DNA from: JAEYFP01 sp964579795
GTDB lineage: Bacteria > Bacillota > Clostridia > Lachnospirales > Lachnospiraceae
Length of the DNA: 64,000 bases
Reading direction: 5' to 3'
Assembly (NCBI GenBank): GCA_964579795.1
Contig: CAZOHM010000005.1
Coordinates: 33,826 to 97,825 of the forward strand
In this document: piece by piece, positions 52,226 to 60,885 of the stretch
Numbering within the stretch: position 1 is the first letter of the stretch
How the letters are laid out: each line of letters opens with the position of its first letter
Made by a program: the position numbers and the translations under genes
The notes under the pieces: generated by a model
Seen by the model: the letters and a program-made list of their open reading frames with translations, nothing else
Told to the model about the DNA's origin: nothing
Databases searched by the model: none

Positions 52226-52498
52226 TTATATTCGATGCATTTTGCTGAAAATTTCTTCACGCTGACATTTGATAATTACTCCAATTTCCTCGCCGATCTG
52301 TTCCAGTTCTCCTGCCACATCGCCAAAAGGTTTACTGGATTCATTCATATCAACAATCATCATCATATTAAAATAATCCTGCACGATTGTCTGTGAAATA
52401 TCCAGAATATTAATTCTGTTATTTGCAAGATAGGAACATACTCTTGCAATAATTCCAACTGTATCCTTTCCTACTACTGTAATAATTGTTTTTTTCAT
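52226..52498 (-). CDS. ACT domain protein (UPF0237 family)
   Basis: 90 residues, one ACT domain (ITVVGKDTVGIIARVCSYLA at the N-terminus). Small-molecule binding, probably an amino acid; function unknown. It precedes the UPF0210 gene by 10 nt, the pairing seen across Firmicutes, so the two are expected to act together. With its partner broken here, it may be non-functional alone. Confidence 0.9.
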   Translation of the reverse strand: MKKTIITVVGKDTVGIIARVCSYLANNRINILDISQTIVQDYFNMMMIVDMNESSKPFGDVAGELEQIGEEIGVIIKCQREEIFSKMHRI

Positions 52499-52536
52499 CG
52501 TTTCTCCTCATTTCTTTATTCTCATTTTACTGTACA

Positions 52537-53334
52537 CTATACTGCAACAAGCTCTGAACACTGTTTTCTTCCCGCAACACGAATCTTAAAATCATCAGGC
52601 TTATAGACATTATCTGCCATTAATATTTCCAGACGAACAGTTTCATAAGCAAGTTCAGCGAGATTGTTTTCCTCACTCAGATGTCCAAGTAAAACCATTT
52701 TCAATTTGTCATGTAACAGTCTGCACAAAAGCTGACCAGACAATTCATTGGAAAGATGTCCTTTGTCACCAAGAATTCTACGCTTTAAATAGTATGGGTA
52801 TCGTCCAACCTGAAGCATATTTACATCATGATTTGCTTCCAATAATAATACTTCCACACCACAAAAACTGTCAACAATATAATCATCATATTTTCCAAGA
52901 TCCGTTACAACACCTACTACATGTTCACCTTGCCCGATTCGATATGCTACCGGCTCAAGTGCATCATGCGAAATCTTCACCGGATTAACTTTCAAATCCT
53001 GAATCTGAAATGGCTGATCAGATTCAATCTTCCTAAATAGTTCATCAGGAATCTCTCCAAGATTTTTGGAAGCTTTAATTCCGGCAATTGTTCCGCCTGT
53101 TGCATACATGGGAATTCCATACTTTCTTGCAAGCACACCAAGTGCTGCAATATGATCTGCGTGCTCATGCGTTATCAAAATTCCATTCAAATCTGTTGTA
53201 GTAAGTCCAATGGAATTGAGCCCTTCCTCAATTCTCTTTCCGCTGATACCTGCATCCACAATTATATGTGTATTGTCTGAACCAACATAAATACAGTTTC
53301 CACTACTACCGCTCGTAATACTGCACAGTTCCAT
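52537..53334 (-). CDS. MBL-fold metallohydrolase (WalJ/YycJ-like)
   Basis: 265 residues. Metal-binding motif THEHADH near residue 55, further ligands in ISHDALEP and LLGHLSEENN. The N-terminal SGSSGNCIYV is typical of the WalJ/YycJ group, which in Bacillus is linked to the WalRK cell-wall regulon and to DNA repair. No walRK genes are here, so the symbol is not transferred. Predicted cytoplasmic nuclease or phosphodiesterase. Confidence 0.88.
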   Translation of the reverse strand: MELCSITSGSSGNCIYVGSDNTHIIVDAGISGKRIEEGLNSIGLTTTDLNGILITHEHADHIAALGVLARKYGIPMYATGGTIAGIKASKNLGEIPDELFRKIESDQPFQIQDLKVNPVKISHDALEPVAYRIGQGEHVVGVVTDLGKYDDYIVDSFCGVEVLLLEANHDVNMLQVGRYPYYLKRRILGDKGHLSNELSGQLLCRLLHDKLKMVLLGHLSEENNLAELAYETVRLEILMADNVYKPDDFKIRVAGRKQCSELVAV

Positions 53335-53366
53335 TTTCTTTTCCCCTTATTCTGCGTTATTTATGC

Positions 53367-55460
53367 TTACTCCCAATATATTTCCAGAACGTCTCCCTGA
53401 TTCAGATATTCCGCATATTGTGCATTTTCCCCATTTAACTTTGTCACAACTGCATTTCCTTTTGGTGTTGATAGATCAAAATCAATATAATCAAATACAT
53501 CTACATAAATATATGATGTTTTACCTGACATATGAATTGGCTGTTTGTTTACAATTACATCCATGCCCTGTAATTCCGGATTATCTGAATTCTCTTCCTG
53601 AGTCTCTGAATAATCTGCCGGATGATTTGAATTTTCTTTCAAATCATCGCTCTCTTGTTCGAAATCAGCTGTTTCCATCTTATTAACATCAGAAAGCTCC
53701 AGCTCATCCATTGTCCAGATTACATTAAAATTCTCATATACCTTTGTATCAAGATTTGCAAGCTTATTATTCACATAAATATTCATATCTTTTTTAAGAA
53801 TCACATCCATAAATTCACTGATTTGCTGTACAGTATAAAAATTAAGCATCTTTATGGAATCATGATTCTGAATACTGTAAAACTCGGATTGAAGCGCTCC
53901 GTTTACTTTTGCGAATTTAGGTAAAAGAATTGCTTTATCATTTACAATCACCTGTATTGTACTGTCAAACTCTGCCAACTGTTTAATTTCCAGTGTCGCC
54001 GGACTTCCGGCTGTAGATTCTTTTACACGAATCTTATCGCCAGCCTGTATTGGCGTATTAATACTGACTTCCTCTCCATTCAGCTTCACGATTGCAGCTT
54101 CACCAAGTTCACCACGTACCATATGGGGCTTATCATTCACTGTAAACTGTAATTCTTCTCCGCGTTTTGGAAATAAACCTTCATTCGGGAAGCCTGCCTG
54201 CATAGCAGCATCGGCTACCATCAAATGTCCGTTATCATAAAGTTTAATACGTTTTCCATTAAAATTAACAAAGATAAAATTATTTTTCTGATCATAAAAG
54301 TTAAGGCAAATACCAATTGGAGTAACAAACATAGAATCTCTGTTTGCCTTTTCAGTCTGATAATCAATATTTTTCAGTACTTCTTCTCCACGCAGCGCAA
54401 CCCTGTCTTTATGTATCCCAAGCTCTTTTGCAAGAGCCTCTGTAAATCCGCTGATTTTACCGCCACCACCTACAATAAATACAGCACTGACGGCTTTTCC
54501 TCCATTCAGAGATTTTATCTTTTCAGCAATTTCTTTCGTATTCTGCTTGATAACCGGTTCAACTGTCTTAAGTACTTCATCCGGCGATATTTTTTGTATA
54601 ATACCCATAATATCTTTATATTTGATAATTCCCTTTTTCCCTGAAGCAAGCTTTATCTTTTCTGCCTGTGCAAAATCAACTAAACAATGCTGTGAAATTG
54701 CTTCTGTCAGTTCATCACCGGCACTTGGAATCATACCATAGGCAATAATACTTCCATCCTTCGTTATTGAAATATCACTCGTACCGGCACCAACATCCAC
54801 AAGAGCAATGTTTAAAGTGCGATACATCAGCGGAACGGCTGCCTGCATGGCAGCAATTGGCTCGAGTGTCATATTTGCCACCTGTAATCCAGCCACCTCT
54901 ACTGAACGATACAGACCATCTACAACCTCGTCAGGCAGAAACGTTGCAATTAATTCAACCGATATCTGCTTTGCCTTATGATGCTCTAATGTATTCATCG
55001 GATAATTATTCATAAAATAGCGGACAACAGTATAGCCAACACAATAAAATTTCATGTCTGTGTCATTCTGTTCCTGAAATTCTTCGTATGCTTTTTCAAC
55101 ACCTAACATCTCCAGCGTATAAATATGCTCCGCATCTACAACCGTTTCTGTCTGAAAAATATATTCTGCCTGTGTTGTCACTGTTTTCAGCACGCGTCCG
55201 GCTGCCGCAATACAAACTTCATTAAGCTGCTTTCCAAGTGTTTTTTCAAGTTTTTCACGAACCTCACGAATTGTCTTTCCAACAGTCTCTATATCATGAA
55301 TTTGTCCATCAAGCATTGCTCGCGTTTCATGCTCCTTTATGCTCTGTGCAACAACATGAAACTGTTCTTCAGTTTTATAACCAACTGTTCCTACTATGCT
55401 CCTTGTTCCAATATCCAGACCAAATACGAGGCGTCCTGGATTTTTTCTTTCTTCTGCCAC
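53367..55460 (-). CDS. Long FtsA-like actin-fold ATPase
   Basis: 697 residues, well above canonical FtsA (about 420). Residues 1-345 are the FtsA/PilM actin fold: phosphate-1 loop FGLDIGTRSIVG, inserted 1C-like subdomain (about 85-170), phosphate-2 VDVGAGTSDISI and adenosine loop FIVGGGGKISGF. Residues 345-697 are an added region with beta-rich VNxK/VNGE-type segments, an acidic, Asn-rich linker (about 600-640), and a final VKIN-free domain ending in GDVLEIYWE. The FtsA amphipathic membrane helix is not seen at the C-terminus. I infer a cytoskeletal or scaffolding ATPase of unknown role; it lies 2 nt from coaE. Confidence 0.75.
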   Translation of the reverse strand: MAEERKNPGRLVFGLDIGTRSIVGTVGYKTEEQFHVVAQSIKEHETRAMLDGQIHDIETVGKTIREVREKLEKTLGKQLNEVCIAAAGRVLKTVTTQAEYIFQTETVVDAEHIYTLEMLGVEKAYEEFQEQNDTDMKFYCVGYTVVRYFMNNYPMNTLEHHKAKQISVELIATFLPDEVVDGLYRSVEVAGLQVANMTLEPIAAMQAAVPLMYRTLNIALVDVGAGTSDISITKDGSIIAYGMIPSAGDELTEAISQHCLVDFAQAEKIKLASGKKGIIKYKDIMGIIQKISPDEVLKTVEPVIKQNTKEIAEKIKSLNGGKAVSAVFIVGGGGKISGFTEALAKELGIHKDRVALRGEEVLKNIDYQTEKANRDSMFVTPIGICLNFYDQKNNFIFVNFNGKRIKLYDNGHLMVADAAMQAGFPNEGLFPKRGEELQFTVNDKPHMVRGELGEAAIVKLNGEEVSINTPIQAGDKIRVKESTAGSPATLEIKQLAEFDSTIQVIVNDKAILLPKFAKVNGALQSEFYSIQNHDSIKMLNFYTVQQISEFMDVILKKDMNIYVNNKLANLDTKVYENFNVIWTMDELELSDVNKMETADFEQESDDLKENSNHPADYSETQEENSDNPELQGMDVIVNKQPIHMSGKTSYIYVDVFDYIDFDLSTPKGNAVVTKLNGENAQYAEYLNQGDVLEIYWE

Positions 55461-55462
55461 TG

Positions 55463-56065
55463 TTATTCCCCCAGTTTAAGCTGTTTGATAATTTGACGCT
55501 TTGTTTCCGCAATTATGCCTTCGTTATCAATTACGACCTTGCAGTATTTTAAAAATACAGACTCATCTGCCTGCTTATTCATGATTTTTTCAACCTTTTG
55601 CCGACTATAACCTCTGGATTCCATCAAACGTCTTTCTCTGACTGCCCTGGAAGCCATAATATACCAAAGTTCATCACATATTGCCGTATAACCATCCTCA
55701 ATAAGAAGTGCCGCTTCAATAAAGAAAAAATCTACACTGTTTTCTTTGCGTTTTTCCTCGATTTTCTGCAGTATATGCTTCTTTACAGCAGGATGAACGA
55801 TAGCATTTACTTTCTTTAATAATTCACCTGCATCATTTGCAAATATTTTTTCTGCCATTCTACTTCTATCAATTTCCCAGTCCGCATTTAATACGTCACT
55901 GCCAAGCAGAAAAACCAACTGATCGTAACAGGGGCTGCCTTTCTTTTCAACTTCATGAGCAGCTAAATCAGCAATCAAAATATAGCAGCTACAATTTTCT
56001 TCAATGATATGCAGTACCTCAGATTTTCCAGCTCCTACACCACCGGTAATCCCTATCACCTTCAT
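55463..56065 (-). CDS. coaE: Dephospho-CoA kinase
   Basis: 200 residues. P-loop GITGGVGAGKSEV at the N-terminus, plus DLAAHEVEKKG and ESRGYSRQ (lid). Last step of coenzyme A synthesis. Two starts compete: TTG at 56072-56074, 2 nt from AAAGGAG, and ATG at 56063-56065, 11 nt from it; I prefer the ATG because 2 nt is too close. Follows polA by 23 nt, a common Firmicutes arrangement. Confidence 0.93.
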   Translation of the reverse strand: MKVIGITGGVGAGKSEVLHIIEENCSCYILIADLAAHEVEKKGSPCYDQLVFLLGSDVLNADWEIDRSRMAEKIFANDAGELLKKVNAIVHPAVKKHILQKIEEKRKENSVDFFFIEAALLIEDGYTAICDELWYIMASRAVRERRLMESRGYSRQKVEKIMNKQADESVFLKYCKVVIDNEGIIAETKRQIIKQLKLGE

Positions 56066-56088
56066 GTCAGTCAAATCTCCTTTTGCAT

Positions 56089-58746
56089 CTATTTAGCATC
56101 ATACCAGGTCATCCCGGCATGCATATCAACCTCAAGTTTTACAGCAAGTGAAGCTGCTGACTTCATTTCTTCCAGAAGAAGCTTTTCAACCTGCTTCTGT
56201 TCATCAAGTGCTGTCTCAATCAGCAATTCATCATGTACTTGTAAAATCAGTCGTGAATGAAGACGTTCCCTTTCAAGGCGTTCCTGTACATGCAGCATTG
56301 CAAGTTTCATAATATCCGCAGCAGTTCCCTGTATCGGGGCATTCATCGCGACGCGTTCTCCAAAAGAACGTTGTATAAAATTACTGGAGGAAAGCTCCGG
56401 AAGCGGTCTTCTTCTACCATATAACGTAGTCACATAACCATTTTTCTTTGCATCAGCAACTAACGTGTCAAGAAAAAGCTTAACCTGTGGATATGTTTCA
56501 AAATAACGTTCAATATACTCTTTTGCTTCTTTTCTTGAAATACTCAGCCCCTGACTAAGTCCAAAAGAACTGATTCCATAAATAATTCCAAAATTCACAG
56601 CCTTTGCATTTCTTCTTTGTAAAGGTGTAACCTCTTCAAAAGGTGTATGAAAAACCTGTGAAGCAGTAATTCTGTGAATATCCTCTTCTCTGTTATATGC
56701 ATCTATCAGTTTTTCATCTCCTGACATATGCGCAAGAATACGAAGTTCAATCTGAGAATAATCAGCATCTAAAAAAATATACCCTTGCTTTGGTACAAAT
56801 ACTTTTCGAATCAGACGCCCCTGCTCCATTCTAATCGGAATATTCTGCAGATTTGGCTCTGTACTGCTGATACGTCCTGTCGCAGTAATCGTCTGCTGAA
56901 ATGTTGAATGTATTCGATTTGTCTGATCAATATAATTTGAAAGACCGTCTGCATATGTTGATTTTAACTTTGCCAAACCTCTGTATTCAAGAATTTGAGC
57001 AACAAATGGATATTCCTCTGCAAGCTTCTCCAGCACATCTGCAGCTGTCGAATATCCTGTTTTCGTCTTTTTACCACCGGGTATCTTCATTTTTTCAAAT
57101 AGTATTTCACCAAGCTGCTTAGGTGAATTGATATTGAAATCTTCTCCAGCCGCTTCATGAATGGAATTCTCAAGTACTAAAAGCTGGCTGCCAAGTGTAT
57201 TACCATATTTTTTAAGTTCTTCCGGTTTTACAAGGATTCCTTCAGCTTCCATTTTGTACAGACAAATTGTCAGTGGCATTTCAACTGTTTCAAAAAGATC
57301 CAACATTCTGCTTTCCTTCAAACATTCTTTCAAAACAGATGATGTCATGAAACACACGTAACTATAAAAACATGCATACTGAAAAAGCTCTGTCATTTTC
57401 TGTTCCAAAGCAGTTGTATATGTGAGTTTTCCTATAGCCTGTGTTCTGTCAGGAATCAGTAATTTCAGATACTCTGCCGCTATATCCTCTATCTCATAGT
57501 CACTTTTCAACGGATTCATTAAATATGCAGCCGTCGCAGTATCAAAAACTCGCTCTTTTGCAAGCATCATGTCAGCAATATCAGGTATATACCTTAGCTG
57601 TTCTTTAAAATGGAACGTAGCAAACACCGTATTTTTCTGTTCAAGAATTAATTTTGAAAGCTGTCCGGTTAAATATGCTTCGGTTAAAAAACCCTGCACC
57701 GGGAAGAAATAAATATCCTTTTCCGATAAGCATAATGCAAGTCCAACAACATGAATATCAAAAAACAATCGAAATCCTACGATATGTCTATTATCACAAG
57801 ATTTGAAAATTTTATCTGCCTCTGTAAAATCATCAACCAATTGAAATGCATTTGTCTGCTCATTCACAACTGTATTTTCACCCTGAAATCGGGACAGCAT
57901 ATTCTTGAATTCTAACTGTTTTACTATTGCATAAGCATCTTTTGTATAAAGATTTCCAAGACGTGCAGTTTCAAAATCGCAATCAATTGGTGCGTTAATA
58001 TCAATGGTCGCAAGCGTCTTGCTAAGTACTGCCATGTCAAAATTGGTTTCCAGTGTTTCTTTTATACTCTTCTTGGAAATCTCAGGAATATGCAATCTAA
58101 GATTTTCAATATCGTGATAACGAACAATTAATTCTGTTGCCGTTTTTTCTCCAATTTTAGGCACCCCTGGAATATTATCCGAACTGTCCCCCATCAAAGC
58201 CTTAAGTTCAATTATCTGTAACGGTTCAACCTGATATTTTTCGATAACATCCGATGTATAGTAATCTTCAATCTCTGTTTTTCCACCATGTGTTTTTGGA
58301 ATTCTTATTTTAATTTGATTTGTTGCGACCTGCAATAAATCCCTGTCTCCTGACACAAGCGAAACTGCCATTCCGCTCTTTTCAGCTCTTTTTGCCATTG
58401 TACCAAGAATATCGTCTGCCTCATAACCTGCTTTCTCTAAAATTAATATACCCATGGCCGACAACAATTCCTTCAACACAGGAATCTGTTCCCGTAACTC
58501 ATTGGGCATTGGTTTTCTTGTTCCTTTATACTCCTTGAAAAGCTTATGCCGAAATGTAGGAGCTTTTAAATCAAAGGCAACAATCAGATAATCCGTCTGC
58601 TCTTCTTCTAAGATTTTGAAAAGAATATTTAAAAAACCAAAAATAGCATTCGTATGAAGTCCTGAAGAATTAGAAAGATCCGGAACTCCATAAAATGCTC
58701 TATTTACAATACTGTTTCCATCAATTAAAACCAGCTTTTCACTCAT
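56089..58746 (-). CDS. polA: DNA polymerase I
   Basis: 885 residues. The 5'-3' exonuclease domain (1-290) has GDRDLLQ and DSSDNIPGVPKIG. The middle region (300-465) is the 3'-5' exonuclease fold, but the catalytic DxE motif is missing (the strand reads GFRLFFDIHVVG), so proofreading is probably lost, as in Bacillus Pol I. The polymerase core has DADYSQIELR, the O-helix RRNAKAVNFGIIYG and VHDELLIE. ATG chosen at 58744-58746, GGGAG 5 nt upstream; two earlier ATGs overlap that site. Acts in repair and Okazaki-fragment processing. Confidence 0.96.
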   Translation of the reverse strand: MSEKLVLIDGNSIVNRAFYGVPDLSNSSGLHTNAIFGFLNILFKILEEEQTDYLIVAFDLKAPTFRHKLFKEYKGTRKPMPNELREQIPVLKELLSAMGILILEKAGYEADDILGTMAKRAEKSGMAVSLVSGDRDLLQVATNQIKIRIPKTHGGKTEIEDYYTSDVIEKYQVEPLQIIELKALMGDSSDNIPGVPKIGEKTATELIVRYHDIENLRLHIPEISKKSIKETLETNFDMAVLSKTLATIDINAPIDCDFETARLGNLYTKDAYAIVKQLEFKNMLSRFQGENTVVNEQTNAFQLVDDFTEADKIFKSCDNRHIVGFRLFFDIHVVGLALCLSEKDIYFFPVQGFLTEAYLTGQLSKLILEQKNTVFATFHFKEQLRYIPDIADMMLAKERVFDTATAAYLMNPLKSDYEIEDIAAEYLKLLIPDRTQAIGKLTYTTALEQKMTELFQYACFYSYVCFMTSSVLKECLKESRMLDLFETVEMPLTICLYKMEAEGILVKPEELKKYGNTLGSQLLVLENSIHEAAGEDFNINSPKQLGEILFEKMKIPGGKKTKTGYSTAADVLEKLAEEYPFVAQILEYRGLAKLKSTYADGLSNYIDQTNRIHSTFQQTITATGRISSTEPNLQNIPIRMEQGRLIRKVFVPKQGYIFLDADYSQIELRILAHMSGDEKLIDAYNREEDIHRITASQVFHTPFEEVTPLQRRNAKAVNFGIIYGISSFGLSQGLSISRKEAKEYIERYFETYPQVKLFLDTLVADAKKNGYVTTLYGRRRPLPELSSSNFIQRSFGERVAMNAPIQGTAADIMKLAMLHVQERLERERLHSRLILQVHDELLIETALDEQKQVEKLLLEEMKSAASLAVKLEVDMHAGMTWYDAK

Positions 58747-58760
58747 CCGTTCTCCCATCA

Positions 58761-59090
58761 TCAAAAAAACATCAAATAAATATATATAAATTCTGCTACA
58801 ATGGTAAATCCAGATGCAAGCAGAATTGTCCTGCGAAGTAAAGACAAAATCTCATGAATAGACGCACACTTCTTCATACAGGCAAGTTTTTGTATCAATT
58901 CAGAATGAAGATCAAAAGCCTCTCCATCCTCCAAGCGAAGTAACGCCTCCTTTAACAGATAACTTATTTCCATTTCCTCATAACAATTATGACATACTTC
59001 AATATGCGCAATAAAAGCCTGCAGTTGATTTCCTGTCAACTGATCATCAATAAAAAGCTGTATTTCCTGTTCGAAATTTTGACATTCCAT
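58761..59090 (-). CDS. Zinc-finger anti-sigma-like membrane protein (zf-HC2)
   Basis: 109 residues. The N-terminal 40 residues form the HxxxCxxC anti-sigma zinc finger (HIEVCHNC, residues 28-35), and one membrane helix is at the C-terminus (about 85-107). This layout fits an anti-sigma factor that holds an ECF sigma factor, but no sigma gene is adjacent. It ends 14 nt before polA. Could instead be a protein-protein adaptor. Confidence 0.7.
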   Translation of the reverse strand: MECQNFEQEIQLFIDDQLTGNQLQAFIAHIEVCHNCYEEMEISYLLKEALLRLEDGEAFDLHSELIQKLACMKKCASIHEILSLLRRTILLASGFTIVAEFIYIYLMFF

Positions 59091-59179
59091 CTATTTTTCC
59101 TCACGCATATACTCTTTTATACTATACACCAAATATAGTGTTTTCACAAGTCTGTAATAAGAGCAAACGCTACATTTGG

Positions 59180-59434
59180 TCAATACTCTCTAAGTACTAA
59201 TTCTGTAATTCCAGGATTGTCTCCGGAACAAACTTTTTTCACTTTCTCTTCTCTGCCAAAGCTGTATTCTTCCTGAATCATTCGCTTAATATTCGTTCCA
59301 CCATGATAACCGTGTATCAATCTGATTCGATATACGCTTCTATCCGCATTTTTTACAGCCTGATCAATTTTATTCTTCGCAAGTTCACAGTTTAATCCAT
59401 GTAAATCAATTTCAACGATTCCAGAATTTAACAT
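59180..59434 (-). CDS. Smr domain protein
   Basis: 84 residues, a stand-alone Smr domain: EIDLHGL near residue 9 and the catalytic-like RLIHGYHGG near residue 42. Smr domains nick DNA or cleave RNA; in some bacteria they resolve collided ribosomes. The usual HGxG is HGYHGG here. AGGTAC upstream is a weak ribosome site. Lone gene on the minus strand, between VanW and the zf-HC2 gene. Confidence 0.82.
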   Translation of the reverse strand: MLNSGIVEIDLHGLNCELAKNKIDQAVKNADRSVYRIRLIHGYHGGTNIKRMIQEEYSFGREEKVKKVCSGDNPGITELVLREY

Positions 59435-59455
59435 TAATGTACCTCCAGCTATAAA

Positions 59456-59488
59456 TATAAAAGAGCAGGCGTTACATCTTCCTGCTCT
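59456..59488 (-). terminator. Terminator after the VanW gene
   Basis: 8-bp stem AGAGCAGG/CCTGCTCT with an 11-nt loop and TTTATATT tail on the minus strand, right after the VanW stop. Confidence 0.8.
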
Positions 59489-59496
59489 GTAAAGAA

Positions 59497-60573
59497 TTAT
59501 TTTCCATAACTGCTTGAATACGCTTTTACTCTGGATATCTCAGCACCATTCAGATATCCTACAATATAAGTAGAATTTCTACTATCAGAACCGGAAACCT
59601 CTGTTTGATAACTCATACCATTTAATGCTGCCCTATTACTATAAAATGACACTGACAATACACCATTAACTGCTGTTGCACAAATGTAAATTGGATACTG
59701 TAATGTATTAACAAACTGATAATCCATGCTGCCGGAGGAAACTGTAGCATCCAATCCACTCTTTAAATAAAAAACACGTTGACTGTGGTTATGTCGTTCT
59801 GTCGGAATGATTCCCGCTCTTAATACTGCATTATTAAGTGTAGACGACACCTGACATATTCCGCCACCAGTAGCTTTTACATGAGTCCCATCACTGATAA
59901 TATCTCCTGGGCCATATCCATTGGCTGTGGTTCTTGGAAGTATCGTATTGTCATAGGAAAACATCTGTCCAGGCTGCAGCATTACACCGTTTACTCGTCC
60001 GGCTGCAACTGCAATATTCTTGGAACGATCCTGTCCAACAGTATATTTTGTGCTACACTCAGATATCATTGTATCAATTCCAAGTTTATTTAAGGATAAT
60101 GCAAGTTCGGGTGTCATCCCTATCTGCGAAGCAGTCACCGCTGAACTTTGCGAAGTATCTGCTGTTAACGCGCCCTGCAGAGCTGTGGCTGCAGCTGCTG
60201 TTTCTGCTGCTTTCTCAGCAATTGCTTTTGTCGTATATGCTGTTAAATCCAAACTGATATTCTTTCCGCCTGCACTGATTCCACTCTTTACTGCTGCAAC
60301 AACAGATGCTGTGTCAATCGTCTCTGTACCATTCGTAATATATGCAACATGATTACAAGTATCTGTAACCCACATAACTGAATCTGTATCAATTCCGCTG
60401 TTAATCTGTGTCACCTCTGGTGAATAAATCTGTCTCGTATAAACTGTTGTCTGATAATTAAGAACCAGATTTACTACATCATCAGCCTGTGGAACATAAT
60501 GCAATAAACCAACAAACATTGATACTGTCAACATCATAACAAACGTTTTCTTAAGCCATTTTTTTAAAATCAT
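59497..60573 (-). CDS. Secreted VanW-domain protein
   Basis: 358 residues. Hydrophobic signal segment at residues 9-30. The VanW domain lies at about 185-320: GQMFSYDN, NGYGPGDIISDG, the core GGGICQVSSTLNNAVL and DYQFVNTLQYPIYI. Between them is an Ala-rich stretch (about 115-150). VanW is associated with glycopeptide-resistance operons and with cell-wall or spore proteins of clostridia, but its activity is unknown; no van genes are nearby. ATG at 60571-60573 is chosen because GGGGG lies 7 nt upstream; a longer reading lacks a ribosome site. Single-gene unit. Confidence 0.86.
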   Translation of the reverse strand: MILKKWLKKTFVMMLTVSMFVGLLHYVPQADDVVNLVLNYQTTVYTRQIYSPEVTQINSGIDTDSVMWVTDTCNHVAYITNGTETIDTASVVAAVKSGISAGGKNISLDLTAYTTKAIAEKAAETAAAATALQGALTADTSQSSAVTASQIGMTPELALSLNKLGIDTMISECSTKYTVGQDRSKNIAVAAGRVNGVMLQPGQMFSYDNTILPRTTANGYGPGDIISDGTHVKATGGGICQVSSTLNNAVLRAGIIPTERHNHSQRVFYLKSGLDATVSSGSMDYQFVNTLQYPIYICATAVNGVLSVSFYSNRAALNGMSYQTEVSGSDSRNSTYIVGYLNGAEISRVKAYSSSYGK

Positions 60574-60671
60574 ACCGTTTCCCCCACATTTATCTTTTTT
60601 CAAAGAATATGCTGTCAGCATTTTCTCCAATCATATTATTCAACATCCAAGGCTGCTCAATTCAATAACAG

Positions 60672-60714
60672 AAAAAAGATTTAAAGTCCTTGTTTCCAAG
60701 TGATTTTAAATCTT
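60672..60714 (-). terminator. Terminator after tRNA-Leu
   Basis: Stem AAGATTTAAA/TTTAAATCTT with a T6 tail on the minus strand, just past the tRNA. Confidence 0.75.
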
Positions 60715-60721
60715 CCCTGAC

Positions 60722-60804
60722 TGCGGATGGCGGGACTTGAACCCGCACATAGTCACCTACGTCAGATTTTGAGTCTGATGCGTCTGCCATTCCGCCACAT
60801 CCGC
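60722..60804 (-). tRNA. tRNA-Leu (anticodon CAA)
   Basis: Acceptor stem GCGGATG pairs with CATCCGC; anticodon loop CTCAAAA gives anticodon CAA, reading UUG; T arm GCGGGTTCAAGTCCCGC; long variable arm as in class II tRNAs. 3' CCA is not encoded (the discriminator A is followed by GTC). It stands alone between its own promoter and terminator, close to the end of lysA. Confidence 0.96.
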
Positions 60805-60854
60805 TTAACACTGTCTAGCAGAGTATTTGTACACACACTGCAACGACAGTTGTT

Positions 60855-60883
60855 ATTTTAACATATCTTTTTTTAAAAAACAA
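60855..60883 (-). promoter_or_regulatory. Promoter of tRNA-Leu
   Basis: TTGTTT (60878-60883) and TAAAAT (60855-60860) with a 17-bp spacer, beginning 2 nt past the lysA stop. Confidence 0.7.
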
Positions 60884-60885
60884 GA

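Noticed and set aside
51620..52396. 258-codon open frame opposite the UPF0210 and ACT genes
   Set aside because: Antisense shadow: the minus strand encodes recognisable proteins, and no ribosome site or family match was seen on the plus strand.
60722..60804. tRNA-Leu as an integration site for a mobile element
   Set aside because: No integrase, no direct repeat of the tRNA end and only core genes on both sides.
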